DNA of 7,360 bases from Methylotenera sp. UBA6020 (GCA_002429455.1 DIZU01000179.1:7463-14822), one strand, 5' to 3'; shown: positions 1 to 6,600, counted from the first letter of the stretch. Notes: generated from the letters alone by a model not told the origin. Numbers and translations: made by a program.

Positions 1-440
1 CCACGGGCTATCATGCCTATAAACTAACCGCCATGCGCGCGGTGCTGGATTCTTAACCAGCGCTTACAAGCTAATTGAATACATTGTTGTGGAAGGCGCT
101 GGCAGTCCCGCAGAAATCAATTTGCGTGAAGGCGTCATTGCCAATATGGGCTTTGCCGAAGCGGTGAATTGTCCCGTGATTCTAATTGCCGATATTGATC
201 GTGGCGGGGTGTTTGCGCATATTGTTAGTACGCTGGCCTTACTTTTTGAGAGTGAAAGAGCGCGTGTGGCAGGCTTCGTTATCAACCGTTTTCGCGGTGA
301 TATTGCTTTGTTGCAATCCGGGCTGGATTGGCTAGAAGCCGAAACTGGCAAGCCGGTCATTGGCGTATTGCCTTATCTGCATGATTTACATATAGAGGCC
401 GAAGATGCCATGCCTGATACCTCTGCCCCAATTCTCCCGC
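1..440 (+). pseudogene. cobQ: cobQ (cobyric acid synthase) remnant, frameshifted and truncated
   Basis: CobQ amidates adenosylcobyrinate a,c-diamide at four positions to give cobyric acid, using ATP and glutamine. The window opens inside the gene. Positions 3-53 read [16 protein letters not shown], then an in-frame TAA (54-56). From about position 53 the homology continues one frame over as [20 protein letters not shown]. The spacing between the two blocks is one base short of whole codons, so a single-base deletion near 54 is the simplest explanation. The rest of the synthetase domain is well kept: [32 protein letters not shown] and [16 protein letters not shown]. Homology fades at about 425 and the frame stops at 438-440 (TGA), so the C-terminal glutaminase domain with its catalytic cysteine is missing. 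Tail residues PILPH may be a scrap of the conserved block after the linker, which would imply an internal deletion. The N-terminal part lies outside the window. Confidence 0.9.
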
Positions 441-565
441 ACACCTGGAGCTGATGGAATATGTGTTTGTATATTAGGTGTTCATTCTGTTGTCTTTACT
501 ATCGCTTCAAATTTAATTCTTTAAGGTGTTAATTAGTTTTTTTTTGCAGATTGATCATCTGTAGT

Positions 566-2032
566 TCATTGTGTCCGCTTCCTGCGAACTCTGCGCCAGC
601 CTAATGCTATACCTGCCAAAGTGAGTAATATTCCGCCTGCCGATAACACAAAAATGGTGATTCTGCGTGCGAGCAGTTGGTCGCCCAACGGTGGAATATC
701 CATGCGGTGTAAGCCATTAAACAGCCAGCGATAGATACGACTGCGGCTATCCTGCGAGGCCAGTATTTCGGTAGTGCGCGCATCCACGTAATAGCTGGTT
801 TTTGGCACGTCTGCGAATGTGATGCGCAAAACCTTAGGTATTTTTTGTGTATCCTGATGGAAATATAGATCGCCGTTTGTGAGCCAGTTTGCAGAGTCTA
901 TAGCGACATTGGCTTGTAGTTTATTAGTCTGTAATTTACTGGCTTGTAATTGTAATGCCGCTGCTGACAATGGCGCAACTAGCGTGCCTGATTTACTATC
1001 AATGAGTAAGTCCTGCGGTTCACTTTTTGCCAAAATGTAAGCATTGCCGGCAAACTTTACCCATTCAATTTCCTTGATACTAGTTACAGGTATATTGGTC
1101 ACAGATGAAAGTACAGGCAGCTTCATTTCCTGCACGGTCAGCAACGAACCTGCCCAGCGTTCTGATTCCTCAATAGTCAAAGATCTTTCTGAAAACCAAC
1201 CGAATGGCGTTAAAGAAAGCCAGCCGCTCAATAACCAGGTGACACAGAAAATGCCAGTCGTTAAGCCAATGATATGATGCCAGCGCGCCCAGCCATGATA
1301 CGGTGTGATTCTGTCGCCGCTGTAGCGACGATTAAAACGAATACGTTGTATCCCCAGCCATAAGCCCAGGGTTGCGAGTGTTACGCCGCCAAAGGCTAGC
1401 CATAGCACTATCTGCCGCCAAAGTTCGCGCTCCATGCGCAAGGGTGTAAAGTAAATCCAGTGAATCACCGAACCTAGCCAATTCCATGCACGTTCGGTGC
1501 GGTGCGTATCCAAAACAACTTCGCCAGTATGGCTGGAAACATAAAGTTCGCTAGCTTCGGCGTCATTGAGTGCAACACGGTATAAAGGCCGATGCCCATT
1601 CAGGCTGGATGAGATGGACCATTGGTCGTGGTCGATCAGTAACGTTTCGGTTGCTTTTGCATGGCCTTGAAACTGTTCTGCGGATTTTGTAGCCAGTGTC
1701 TCAGTGATTTTGATAGCGCCATTTACATCTGCCCACGCTGACCACCATTTTCCATTTTGCAAAAAATAGTAAGCAGGGCGTTGTGCTTGCATGGCTAGCC
1801 TGACGTTTTCTGGCTGACCAAGCTTGCCGGTTGACGCCCACGCTTGTGCCGCATCAAGTTTCACCTGTTGCAGTTTCAGTGCTTCCAAGTAGCTTAGTCG
1901 CTCAGCTTGAGTCAGTTGCGGATAGCCGACAAATAGCATCACCAAGCCGGATAAGAACCAAAGCAATACAAATAGCCCTAGTCCTATCCCCAGCCAGCGA
2001 TGGATTAGATGTAAATAACGCAGTTTTATCAT
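566..2032 (-). CDS. PepSY-TM inner-membrane protein, putative metal/corrinoid reductase
   Basis: This is a PepSY-associated transmembrane protein of about 488 residues. Relatives often sit beside TonB-dependent siderophore receptors, and some are thought to reduce iron in the periplasm using haem. Four membrane segments are visible (numbered from the GTG at 2035): about 15-37, 208-229, 252-275 and 457-480, with large periplasmic loops between 1-2 and 3-4. The protein looks like an internal duplication. Each half starts with a His-containing helix (H12; H253/H254), ends with a helix, and has a matching W-L-x-x-x-x-H segment just before it (H192 in WLGSVIHWIY; H443 in WLFNGLHRMD). These histidines are candidate haem ligands. 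The frame opens with adjacent GTG (2035) and ATG (2032) codons; ATG is preferred, without a clear ribosome site. It starts about 49 bp after the receptor gene and is probably co-transcribed with it, so it may be under B12 control. The substrate is unknown; function is inferred from the family and the neighbour. Confidence 0.8.
   Translation of the reverse strand: MIKLRYLHLIHRWLGIGLGLFVLLWFLSGLVMLFVGYPQLTQAERLSYLEALKLQQVKLDAAQAWASTGKLGQPENVRLAMQAQRPAYYFLQNGKWWSAWADVNGAIKITETLATKSAEQFQGHAKATETLLIDHDQWSISSSLNGHRPLYRVALNDAEASELYVSSHTGEVVLDTHRTERAWNWLGSVIHWIYFTPLRMERELWRQIVLWLAFGGVTLATLGLWLGIQRIRFNRRYSGDRITPYHGWARWHHIIGLTTGIFCVTWLLSGWLSLTPFGWFSERSLTIEESERWAGSLLTVQEMKLPVLSSVTNIPVTSIKEIEWVKFAGNAYILAKSEPQDLLIDSKSGTLVAPLSAAALQLQASKLQTNKLQANVAIDSANWLTNGDLYFHQDTQKIPKVLRITFADVPKTSYYVDARTTEILASQDSRSRIYRWLFNGLHRMDIPPLGDQLLARRITIFVLSAGGILLTLAGIALGWRRVRRKRTQ
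909..953. repeat. Three imperfect 15-bp tandem repeats inside the PepSY-TM gene
   Basis: Units at 909-923, 924-938 and 939-953 share a (g/t)ctTGTA(a/g)TT core. They encode the five-residue repeats KLQxx in the second periplasmic loop (roughly residues 362-376, around LQASKLQTNKLQA). The period is a multiple of three, so copy-number change would keep the frame. This looks like a simple slippage expansion in a flexible loop. Confidence 0.6.
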
Positions 2033-2081
2033 CACGACTTTATTATCAAAACCAGTTTAATCATTACTGCGGACTTAATTA

Positions 2082-4187
2082 TTAAAAACTTAACTCTGCT
2101 GAGAATTCAACGCGCCTGGACTCACCCAAAATAAACTGTTCAACATCATACGAGACTGGCGCATACAATTTATCCGTGAGGTTGCGTAGGCTGGCTCTTA
2201 ACGTGGTTTTCGGGTTAGCGCGCCAGGCAACGTTAGCATCGTAAACGGTATAGCCAGGCATCACAGAGGTGTTGGCATTATCTGCATAACGCTTGCCGAC
2301 CATACGTGCGCCTACGCCTGCTTCCCAGCTAGTTTGCTGATAATACAACCATGCGTTGGCTACTTTTTTTGGCACATCTGTTGGTGTATTGCCAGCGCGA
2401 GAAACGCCACTGCTTTCTCGCAGTTCATCGTAGCGCGCGTCTACCAAGGCCATATTCAAGTCGGTACGCCAATGGCTTACCGGGAATAATGTCGCAGCCA
2501 GTTCAACCCCGCGTGATGACTGCTTACCGCCTTGTACTCTAAGCGTAGGGTTGTTTGGGTCACGGGTGATGATGTCATCTTTTTTAATGTGATAGACCGC
2601 AAAAGTCAATTCACCCTTAGCTTCGGCTAATACATGCTTGATGCCTAGTTCAGTTTGTTGCGCTGAAGTCAGTTTAAATGCGCCATTTCTCGGTCTTAAC
2701 GTAACGATGGAGGATACCGGGTCAGAGCCCTGGCTGAATTGACCATAGAATGCGGTGCTTGGCGTAGTTTGGAATACCGCGCCGAATCTATAGGCAAATG
2801 GTGAGTAGTCTTTATCCAGGCTCGCTGTAGTTAAGCGACTTTCATGGTCTACATTGATCCAATCCTGACGCAAGCCTGCACTTAATTTGAGCTGATTCGT
2901 CATATCAAAGGCATCTTCCACAAATAGTGACTGCTGTATCGTTTTAGACACAAAATCGGCCGCGGTCGGGTCTATGGTCAAGAAATAACCTGGATCAAAA
3001 TTTTTGATGGATACATTGCTAGTGGGGTCATTGCCGTTATAAAAGTTGTCAAAATAACGAAAATCCACTCGTGCTACTTCATAGCCTACAACCCAACGAT
3101 TTTTATGCCCGAAAGCCTCGGCGATAGAAGCCAGCTCCAGGCGGTCACCTATTTGTTTCTGCTTATGCTTAATCTCGGTATAGCCAGAGCGATCTATGGT
3201 ATTGGTCGCATTATCAATTGCGAAATATTCCACGTTGCGCCAATGGCGGTTTGCATTAAACCAATAGCTGACATTGCTTAGCTTGAGTGCATCCGATAAT
3301 TGCCATTCGACTTTTGCGCGCAAACGGTCTTCCATGAAATTCTGTTCATCGTCGCGAATGTTGTAGTTTTCTGTGCTCAAGGATGAATCAATGCGTCCAT
3401 TACGCAGCGGAATACCCGTGTAGCGACTAGGCGATTCATTTGAATGGTCAAAAGTGAAGTTGATCTGCAGGTTTTCAGTTGGGGTGAGCAACAGATTGGT
3501 CATGATTTTTTCGCTTTGATGCTCGCCACGGTCTACATAACCATTGCCGCCTGTCACCGAAGCATCTGCCCGAAATGCGCCAATCTCGCCCACCGGCCCT
3601 GTGCCACCAATGCCTGCGCGGTATTCTCCGCGTGAACCTGCGCCTACAAGTACCTCAAGTGAGCGATCACGGCTAGGCGCTTTACGTATGCTGTTGACAA
3701 TGCCGCCGACCGTGCCATCTCCGAATAATACCGAAGCCGGACCGCGTAATATTTCGATACCTTGGTATCCCCAGGTATCTGATGGGTAAGTCAGTGTGCC
3801 TGCGGCGGTGAGCAAGCGAATACCGTCTTCAGCCTGACCGACAGAATCGTTGCCAGTAAAGCCGCGCGCAGAGAACGAAACGCCAGCGCCAAGGTTGCTA
3901 ATATCTGAAATACCGGTGGTGCGAGAAATGGCTTCGCGTATGCTGCTATCGCCACGCATGCGGATAGTTTCCACATCCAGGGTTTCGATACTGGCGGGAA
4001 TATCAATTGCGTTTAAGCCTAGCCTGCTAGCCGTGCTGTTGGGTTGCTTAAGGTTGAGTGCGGAGTTTTGATCCGTAGTGGATTGCACGCTGACCTCTTT
4101 GAGTTCTAGCGCTATTTCTTCAGCCATTGCTAATTTGGATATAGCCGCTAAGACGGCCGCAGTGATTAATCGATTGTTTCTAACCAT
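2082..4187 (-). CDS. TonB-dependent outer-membrane receptor, siderophore-receptor type
   Basis: This 701-residue outer-membrane receptor should take up a large metal complex using TonB energy. Visible features in order: a signal peptide with likely cleavage after AMA (about residue 22); a TonB-box-like stretch LKEVSVQS (29-36); a plug domain (about 60-170) with the siderophore-receptor signature RGPASVLFGDGTVGG (148-162) preceded by ARGF (107-110); then a long beta-barrel ending in a C-terminal phenylalanine (VEFSAELSF), as outer-membrane proteins require. No N-terminal signalling (STN) domain is present. By sequence it resembles FhuA/FpvA-type ferric-siderophore receptors more than BtuB. However, the upstream region carries a complete cobalamin riboswitch on the same strand and the neighbours are B12 genes, so a corrinoid or cobalt chelate is a serious candidate ligand. 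The ATG at 4187 follows a GGGAG (4200-4204) at a rather long 12-nt spacing. The PepSY-TM gene follows closely downstream. Confidence 0.92.
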   Translation of the reverse strand: MVRNNRLITAAVLAAISKLAMAEEIALELKEVSVQSTTDQNSALNLKQPNSTASRLGLNAIDIPASIETLDVETIRMRGDSSIREAISRTTGISDISNLGAGVSFSARGFTGNDSVGQAEDGIRLLTAAGTLTYPSDTWGYQGIEILRGPASVLFGDGTVGGIVNSIRKAPSRDRSLEVLVGAGSRGEYRAGIGGTGPVGEIGAFRADASVTGGNGYVDRGEHQSEKIMTNLLLTPTENLQINFTFDHSNESPSRYTGIPLRNGRIDSSLSTENYNIRDDEQNFMEDRLRAKVEWQLSDALKLSNVSYWFNANRHWRNVEYFAIDNATNTIDRSGYTEIKHKQKQIGDRLELASIAEAFGHKNRWVVGYEVARVDFRYFDNFYNGNDPTSNVSIKNFDPGYFLTIDPTAADFVSKTIQQSLFVEDAFDMTNQLKLSAGLRQDWINVDHESRLTTASLDKDYSPFAYRFGAVFQTTPSTAFYGQFSQGSDPVSSIVTLRPRNGAFKLTSAQQTELGIKHVLAEAKGELTFAVYHIKKDDIITRDPNNPTLRVQGGKQSSRGVELAATLFPVSHWRTDLNMALVDARYDELRESSGVSRAGNTPTDVPKKVANAWLYYQQTSWEAGVGARMVGKRYADNANTSVMPGYTVYDANVAWRANPKTTLRASLRNLTDKLYAPVSYDVEQFILGESRRVEFSAELSF

Positions 4188-4212
4188 TATTTTTTTATAC
4201 TCCCAGATGCTA

Positions 4213-4269
4213 ATTCAAATTAACATGACCGACCGTCATGTACGTTTGCAGTGGTAGTATTCAAATTAA
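4213..4269. repeat. Direct repeat ATTCAAATTAA, two copies
   Basis: The 11-mer ATTCAAATTAA occurs at 4213-4223 and 4259-4269, with starts 46 bp apart. The left copy sits in a small palindrome (TAATT-CA-AATTA, 4211-4222). The pair flanks the 4223-4241 palindrome upstream of the receptor gene. They may be paired protein-binding sites or the mark of a small duplication. Confidence 0.45.
4223..4241. promoter_or_regulatory. 19-bp palindrome upstream of receptor, possible operator
   Basis: ACATGAC-CGACC-GTCATGT has perfect 7-bp arms about a 5-bp centre, and ends 35 bp before the receptor start codon. Its size and GACCGACCGTC core resemble operators of TetR-family repressors. That is a resemblance only, and no regulator gene is in the window. 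It could alternatively form a hairpin in the leader RNA. Confidence 0.4.
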
Positions 4270-4428
4270 GAGCGTGGCAACGAATATATGCGTACCCAAT
4301 ATCTATACCTATAGACGTATACATCTGCATTCAACTCACTGATTCATGAGTAATAAACGCATATAAAGCATAGCTGCATAGTTTTGCTATACATATTGCT
4401 GGGTATTTCTGTGGATATATCAATGTGC

Positions 4429-4450
4429 AAGCGAAACAACTATTTCGCTT
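4429..4450. other. 8-bp inverted repeat in riboswitch leader
   Basis: AAGCGAAA and TTTCGCTT are perfect arms with a 6-base loop, about 43 bases downstream of the aptamer in the direction of the receptor transcript. Neither strand has a T-run after it, so it is not a standard terminator. It could be part of the expression platform or an RNA-stabilising hairpin. Confidence 0.45.
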
Positions 4451-4492
4451 CTACTCAGGATCGCCCCGCCCTAATTCGAACATTACGACTAC

Positions 4493-4696
4493 ATCAAGGC
4501 AGGTCTCCTGACTCTCGGGTGATGGTCTTATTCGCTGCCTTCCCAAATCTAACGACTCAGTGGCTAAGGGTGCGAACAGGCTATCCGATTACAGTTGCGG
4601 GGGCAGTTCTGGAATAAGTCCTGAGATTCTCACCTCATATGACCGCACCAGATTCCCTATTAATCAGCTAGAGTGATACTCAAGCTAAACCTTAAT
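4493..4696 (-). promoter_or_regulatory. Cobalamin riboswitch (complete aptamer)
   Basis: All hallmark blocks of the cobalamin riboswitch are present in order on the minus strand: TTAATAGGGAAT with GGTGCGG (GGGAA = complement of 4653-4657), CTGCCCCCGCAACTGTAA (complement of 4589-4606), the B12 box GCCACTG (complement of 4558-4564), GGGAAGG (complement of 4538-4544), and the 3' block ACCCGAGAGTC followed by AGGAGACCTGCC (complement of 4498-4520). A closing helix can be drawn between 4690-4696 and 4493-4499 (7 pairs, one G-U). Adenosylcobalamin or a related corrinoid binding should lower expression of the downstream gene, here the TonB-dependent receptor and probably the PepSY-TM gene. The expression platform is not obvious. 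Confidence 0.95.
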
Positions 4697-4702
4697 CGTC
4701 GC

Positions 4703-4731
4703 AGTTTAGGTTTTGGTGACAATGAAGTCAA
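4703..4731 (-). promoter_or_regulatory. Probable sigma-70 promoter of the riboswitch-receptor transcript
   Basis: On the minus strand TTGACT (complement of 4726-4731) is followed after 17 bases by TAAACT (complement of 4703-4708). Transcription would start near 4696, exactly where the closing helix of the aptamer begins, which supports the assignment. It lies just downstream of the cobU stop, so the receptor unit can be transcribed separately from bluB-cobU. Confidence 0.6.
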
Positions 4732-4757
4732 GCAGGTAGTAATGATAATTTTTTTGA

Positions 4758-5282
4758 CTATTTCAGTATTAACGGTAATCCAGCGGTCACGAATGTAACT
4801 TTATTAGCAATGGCAGCCACAGCTTGATTCAGCCTGCCTTGCTCATCTTGAAACTGGCGGTTAATTTCGCCTAGCGGCACTATTCCCATGCCAACTTCGT
4901 TGCTCACCAGTAAAATTGTGCCTGATAAATCAGGCAGGCAAGCTAGTAAATCGTTACGTTCTTGCTCCCAATTCACACCTTCAGGCGGCGCGCAATCGGG
5001 GCAGATGCATTGCGCCAGCCAAAGTGTTAAGCAGTCAACAATTAGGCAATGATTCGGTGCGGCTTGAGCGCGCAATGTTTCTGCCAGTTGAAAAGGTTTT
5101 TCTACGGTTTGCCAGTGGTCAGGGCGACGTACTTGGTGCTGCGTTATCCGTTTGCCAAACTCGGTGTCATACACTTGCGCAGTGGCAATATAGCGAACAG
5201 GCAATAGGCTTTCGGCGGCAAGTTTTTCTGCATGAGCGCTTTTGCCAGAGCGTGCGCCACCTAAAATTAAGTGCGTAGCCAT
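4758..5282 (-). CDS. cobU: Adenosylcobinamide kinase / adenosylcobinamide-phosphate guanylyltransferase
   Basis: CobU (CobP in aerobic-pathway naming) phosphorylates adenosylcobinamide and then transfers GMP to give adenosyl-GDP-cobinamide, the activated form used in nucleotide-loop assembly. It is needed both in de novo synthesis and in cobinamide salvage. The 174-residue length is normal. Visible motifs: P-loop GGARSGKS (8-15); YIATAQ (31-36); RITQHQ with H49 aligned to the histidine that is guanylylated in the Salmonella enzyme; RRPDHWQTVE (52-61); CLIVDCLTLWL (about 79-89); and the signature SNEVGMGIVP (about 127-136) followed by RLNQAVA. All key residues seem intact. ATG at 5282 follows bluB by 42 bp, with a GGAAC-type ribosome site about 10 bases upstream. 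The stop is TAG at 4758-4760. No terminator is visible before the riboswitch promoter. Confidence 0.96.
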   Translation of the reverse strand: MATHLILGGARSGKSAHAEKLAAESLLPVRYIATAQVYDTEFGKRITQHQVRRPDHWQTVEKPFQLAETLRAQAAPNHCLIVDCLTLWLAQCICPDCAPPEGVNWEQERNDLLACLPDLSGTILLVSNEVGMGIVPLGEINRQFQDEQGRLNQAVAAIANKVTFVTAGLPLILK

Positions 5283-5324
5283 TTATTTAAGTTCCAATAT
5301 AGGTCGTGTGCTTTGCAAAGTCGC

Positions 5325-5987
5325 TCACAGTTTTTGCCATGTGTTTTCCATGACCATTTCGCTCAAAGGTTTTTCAATAGCCCAGCCAGTTTCTACCAGC
5401 ATAGGTTCTTTATAAAAGCTGCTCACATGCCCTAAACATAGCACTGCAATTGGTTTTGCATCATTGGGCATATTCAGTAATTTTGCCAGTTCTATGGGGT
5501 CGAAAATCGACACCCAACCCATACCCAAGCCTTCTGCGCGGGCGGCCAGCCACATGTTTTGAATTGCGCAACTTACAGAAGCCAAATCCATTTCAGGCAG
5601 AGTTCTGCGCCCAAAAATATGTTGCTCGCGCTTGTCGCACAAAGCCACCACGAATAACTCACCACAGTCTAAAATGCCTTCAACCTTTAGCCGAGAAAAT
5701 TCAGCCATACGTGCGGTGTTTTCATATTCACCTATGGCATGAGCGGTTTTAATACGCTCTTCATCCACTAGTTTATGTATGCTTTTGCGCATATTGAGGT
5801 CGGAAATTCTGATAAACCGCCACGGTTGCATCAGCCCCACGCTAGGCGCGTGATGCGCTGCCTGCAAAATTTTAGTCAGGATTTCAGGTGCAACAGGCAG
5901 GGGTAGGAAATGCCGCATATCGCGACGTTCTTCAATTGCACGATAAACGGCTGCAATTTCAATATCTGAGAATTTATGGTCTTGCAT
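5325..5987 (-). CDS. bluB: 5,6-dimethylbenzimidazole synthase
   Basis: BluB is a nitroreductase-fold flavoenzyme that splits reduced FMN with oxygen to make 5,6-dimethylbenzimidazole, the lower ligand of B12. BluB-specific features (numbered from the ATG at 5987): RRDMRHF (21-27) with D23 matching the essential aspartate of the Sinorhizobium enzyme; PSVGLMQPWRFI (48-59), flavin binding; FGRRTLPEMDLASVSCAIQN (about 125-144); GLGMGWVSIFDP (153-164) with S160 matching the second key serine; and CLGHV-SSFYKEPML-ETGW near the C-terminus. These separate it from general nitroreductases. ATG at 5987 is preferred; a TTG at 5993 is also in frame. The start lies inside the 3' end of the cobB remnant (stop at 5975) with no clear ribosome site, so it was probably translated by coupling to cobB. 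Frameshifts in cobB may therefore lower BluB output. Confidence 0.95.
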   Translation of the reverse strand: MQDHKFSDIEIAAVYRAIEERRDMRHFLPLPVAPEILTKILQAAHHAPSVGLMQPWRFIRISDLNMRKSIHKLVDEERIKTAHAIGEYENTARMAEFSRLKVEGILDCGELFVVALCDKREQHIFGRRTLPEMDLASVSCAIQNMWLAARAEGLGMGWVSIFDPIELAKLLNMPNDAKPIAVLCLGHVSSFYKEPMLVETGWAIEKPLSEMVMENTWQKL

Positions 5988-6535
5988 AAGCAAATAGTGT
6001 TGCCGCTAATAATGGATTAGGCGAAAAGTAAAAATGTAAGAAACTCGCGGTAATGCTGCCATGCTGATAGACGGCTTCACCTTGGACATATTTGCTGGAG
6101 GCTTGAAATGCAGCAGCCAGCGGCGTGTTGAATTTGCCATAGTGAAACGTATGCGCACCAATTTTACCATCAGCTTCAGCCTTACCTTCTGACAGAATAA
6201 CATGCTGAGTGCCTATGCCTTGTAAGCGTGGTTCAATTTGGCTATGTCCGCCAGTAATCCAAATGTTGGTGTGCCGTTAATCGATTCTGATAATGCCATC
6301 ATACCGCCGCATTCGGCGAGGATGGGTTTACCTGAATTAAAAGCTGCCTGAATTGCTCCGCGCATGGCGATGTTTTCGCTGATTTCCTTGAGATGCAGTT
6401 CCGGGTAGCCGCTTGGTAGAAAGTAGGCATGAGCTTCTCGCAAGAAGCTTCTTGTAAAGGCGAAAAGAGTTTAACGGTTGCGCCCATCTCAAGTAAACAG
6501 TCCATATTAGCTGGATTAAGTAAAGCAAAAAGCGG
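5975..6535 (-). pseudogene. cobB: cobB (cobyrinate a,c-diamide synthase) 3' remnant with multiple frameshifts
   Basis: CobB (CbiA family) amidates cobyrinate at the a and c side chains. Only the C-terminal glutaminase part is recognisable. In order on the minus strand: AFCF, then after a frame change near 6513-6520, NPANMDCLLEMGATVKLFSPLQEAS; a second shift near 6440 into LREAHAYFLPSGYPELH and GKPILAECGGMMAL (the nucleophile cysteine is still present); a third near 6248 into PRLQGIGTQHV, GAHTFHYGKFNTPLA, and GEAVYQHGSITASFLHFYF, ending at TAA 5975-5977. Each break fits a one-base indel. The N-terminal ATP-binding two-thirds is absent: just upstream lies a riboswitch fragment. The 3' end overlaps bluB by 13 bp, as expected for an ancestral cobB-bluB-cobU operon. 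The protein cannot be made intact without at least three frame changes. Confidence 0.92.
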
Positions 6536-6538
6536 TAA

Positions 6539-6600
6539 CGCACCTAATTCCCAGTTTCACCTTGTTTGTAGAAAACAAACTTGGCACCTGACAACAAGCC
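6539..6600 (-). promoter_or_regulatory. Truncated cobalamin riboswitch (5' part only)
   Basis: The minus strand reads TTGTCAGGTGCC, a hairpin with GTTTGT/ACAAAC arms (6564-6580), then GGTGAAACTGGGAATTAGGTGCG. This is the usual 5' section of a cobalamin aptamer. The core GGGAATTAGGTGCG matches GGGAATCTGGTGCG of the complete riboswitch in this window at 12 of 14 positions. The CTGCCCCCGCAACTG block, B12 box and 3' block are absent: cobB homology starts almost at once (about 6533). A deletion has evidently joined the aptamer's 5' arm to the 3' third of cobB. Lacking most of the fold, it should not bind B12. Confidence 0.75.

Larger units (their letters stand above)
4188..4492 (-). other. Long leader between B12 aptamer and receptor start
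   Basis: About 305 bases separate the end of the aptamer from the receptor ATG. I see no convincing gene here on either strand, only very short frames. It holds an 8-bp inverted repeat (4429-4450), a G-rich stretch on the minus strand (complement of 4462-4472), a 19-bp palindrome (4223-4241), an 11-bp direct repeat (4213-4223 and 4259-4269), and a GGGAG ribosome site. No hairpin followed by a U-run is visible on the minus strand, so a classical intrinsic terminator as expression platform is not evident. Confidence 0.6.

Noticed and set aside
536..563. Hairpin CAGAT/ATCTG next to a T-run after the PepSY-TM gene
   Set aside because: The T-run precedes the hairpin on the plus strand and is an A-run on the minus strand, so it is not a terminator for either side.
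3544..3789. Plus-strand open frames opposite the receptor plug
   Set aside because: Antisense shadows of a strongly supported coding region, with no ribosome site or family resemblance.
4384..4617. Plus-strand 77-residue open frame
   Set aside because: It lies antisense to the riboswitch aptamer and shows no protein-like character.
4687..4713. AAACCT/AGGTTT inverted repeat as a cobU terminator
   Set aside because: Long loop, no U-run on the minus strand, and it overlaps the riboswitch promoter and closing helix, which explain the sequence better.
4738..4756. Fur-box-like stretch (AATGATAAT core) on the riboswitch promoter side
   Set aside because: Matches the 19-bp Fur consensus at only about 13 positions, in a very AT-rich spot, and lies upstream of the -35 where it would be badly placed for repression.
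4916..5278. 120-residue plus-strand frame opposite cobU
   Set aside because: Shadow of cobU, whose motifs are complete on the minus strand.
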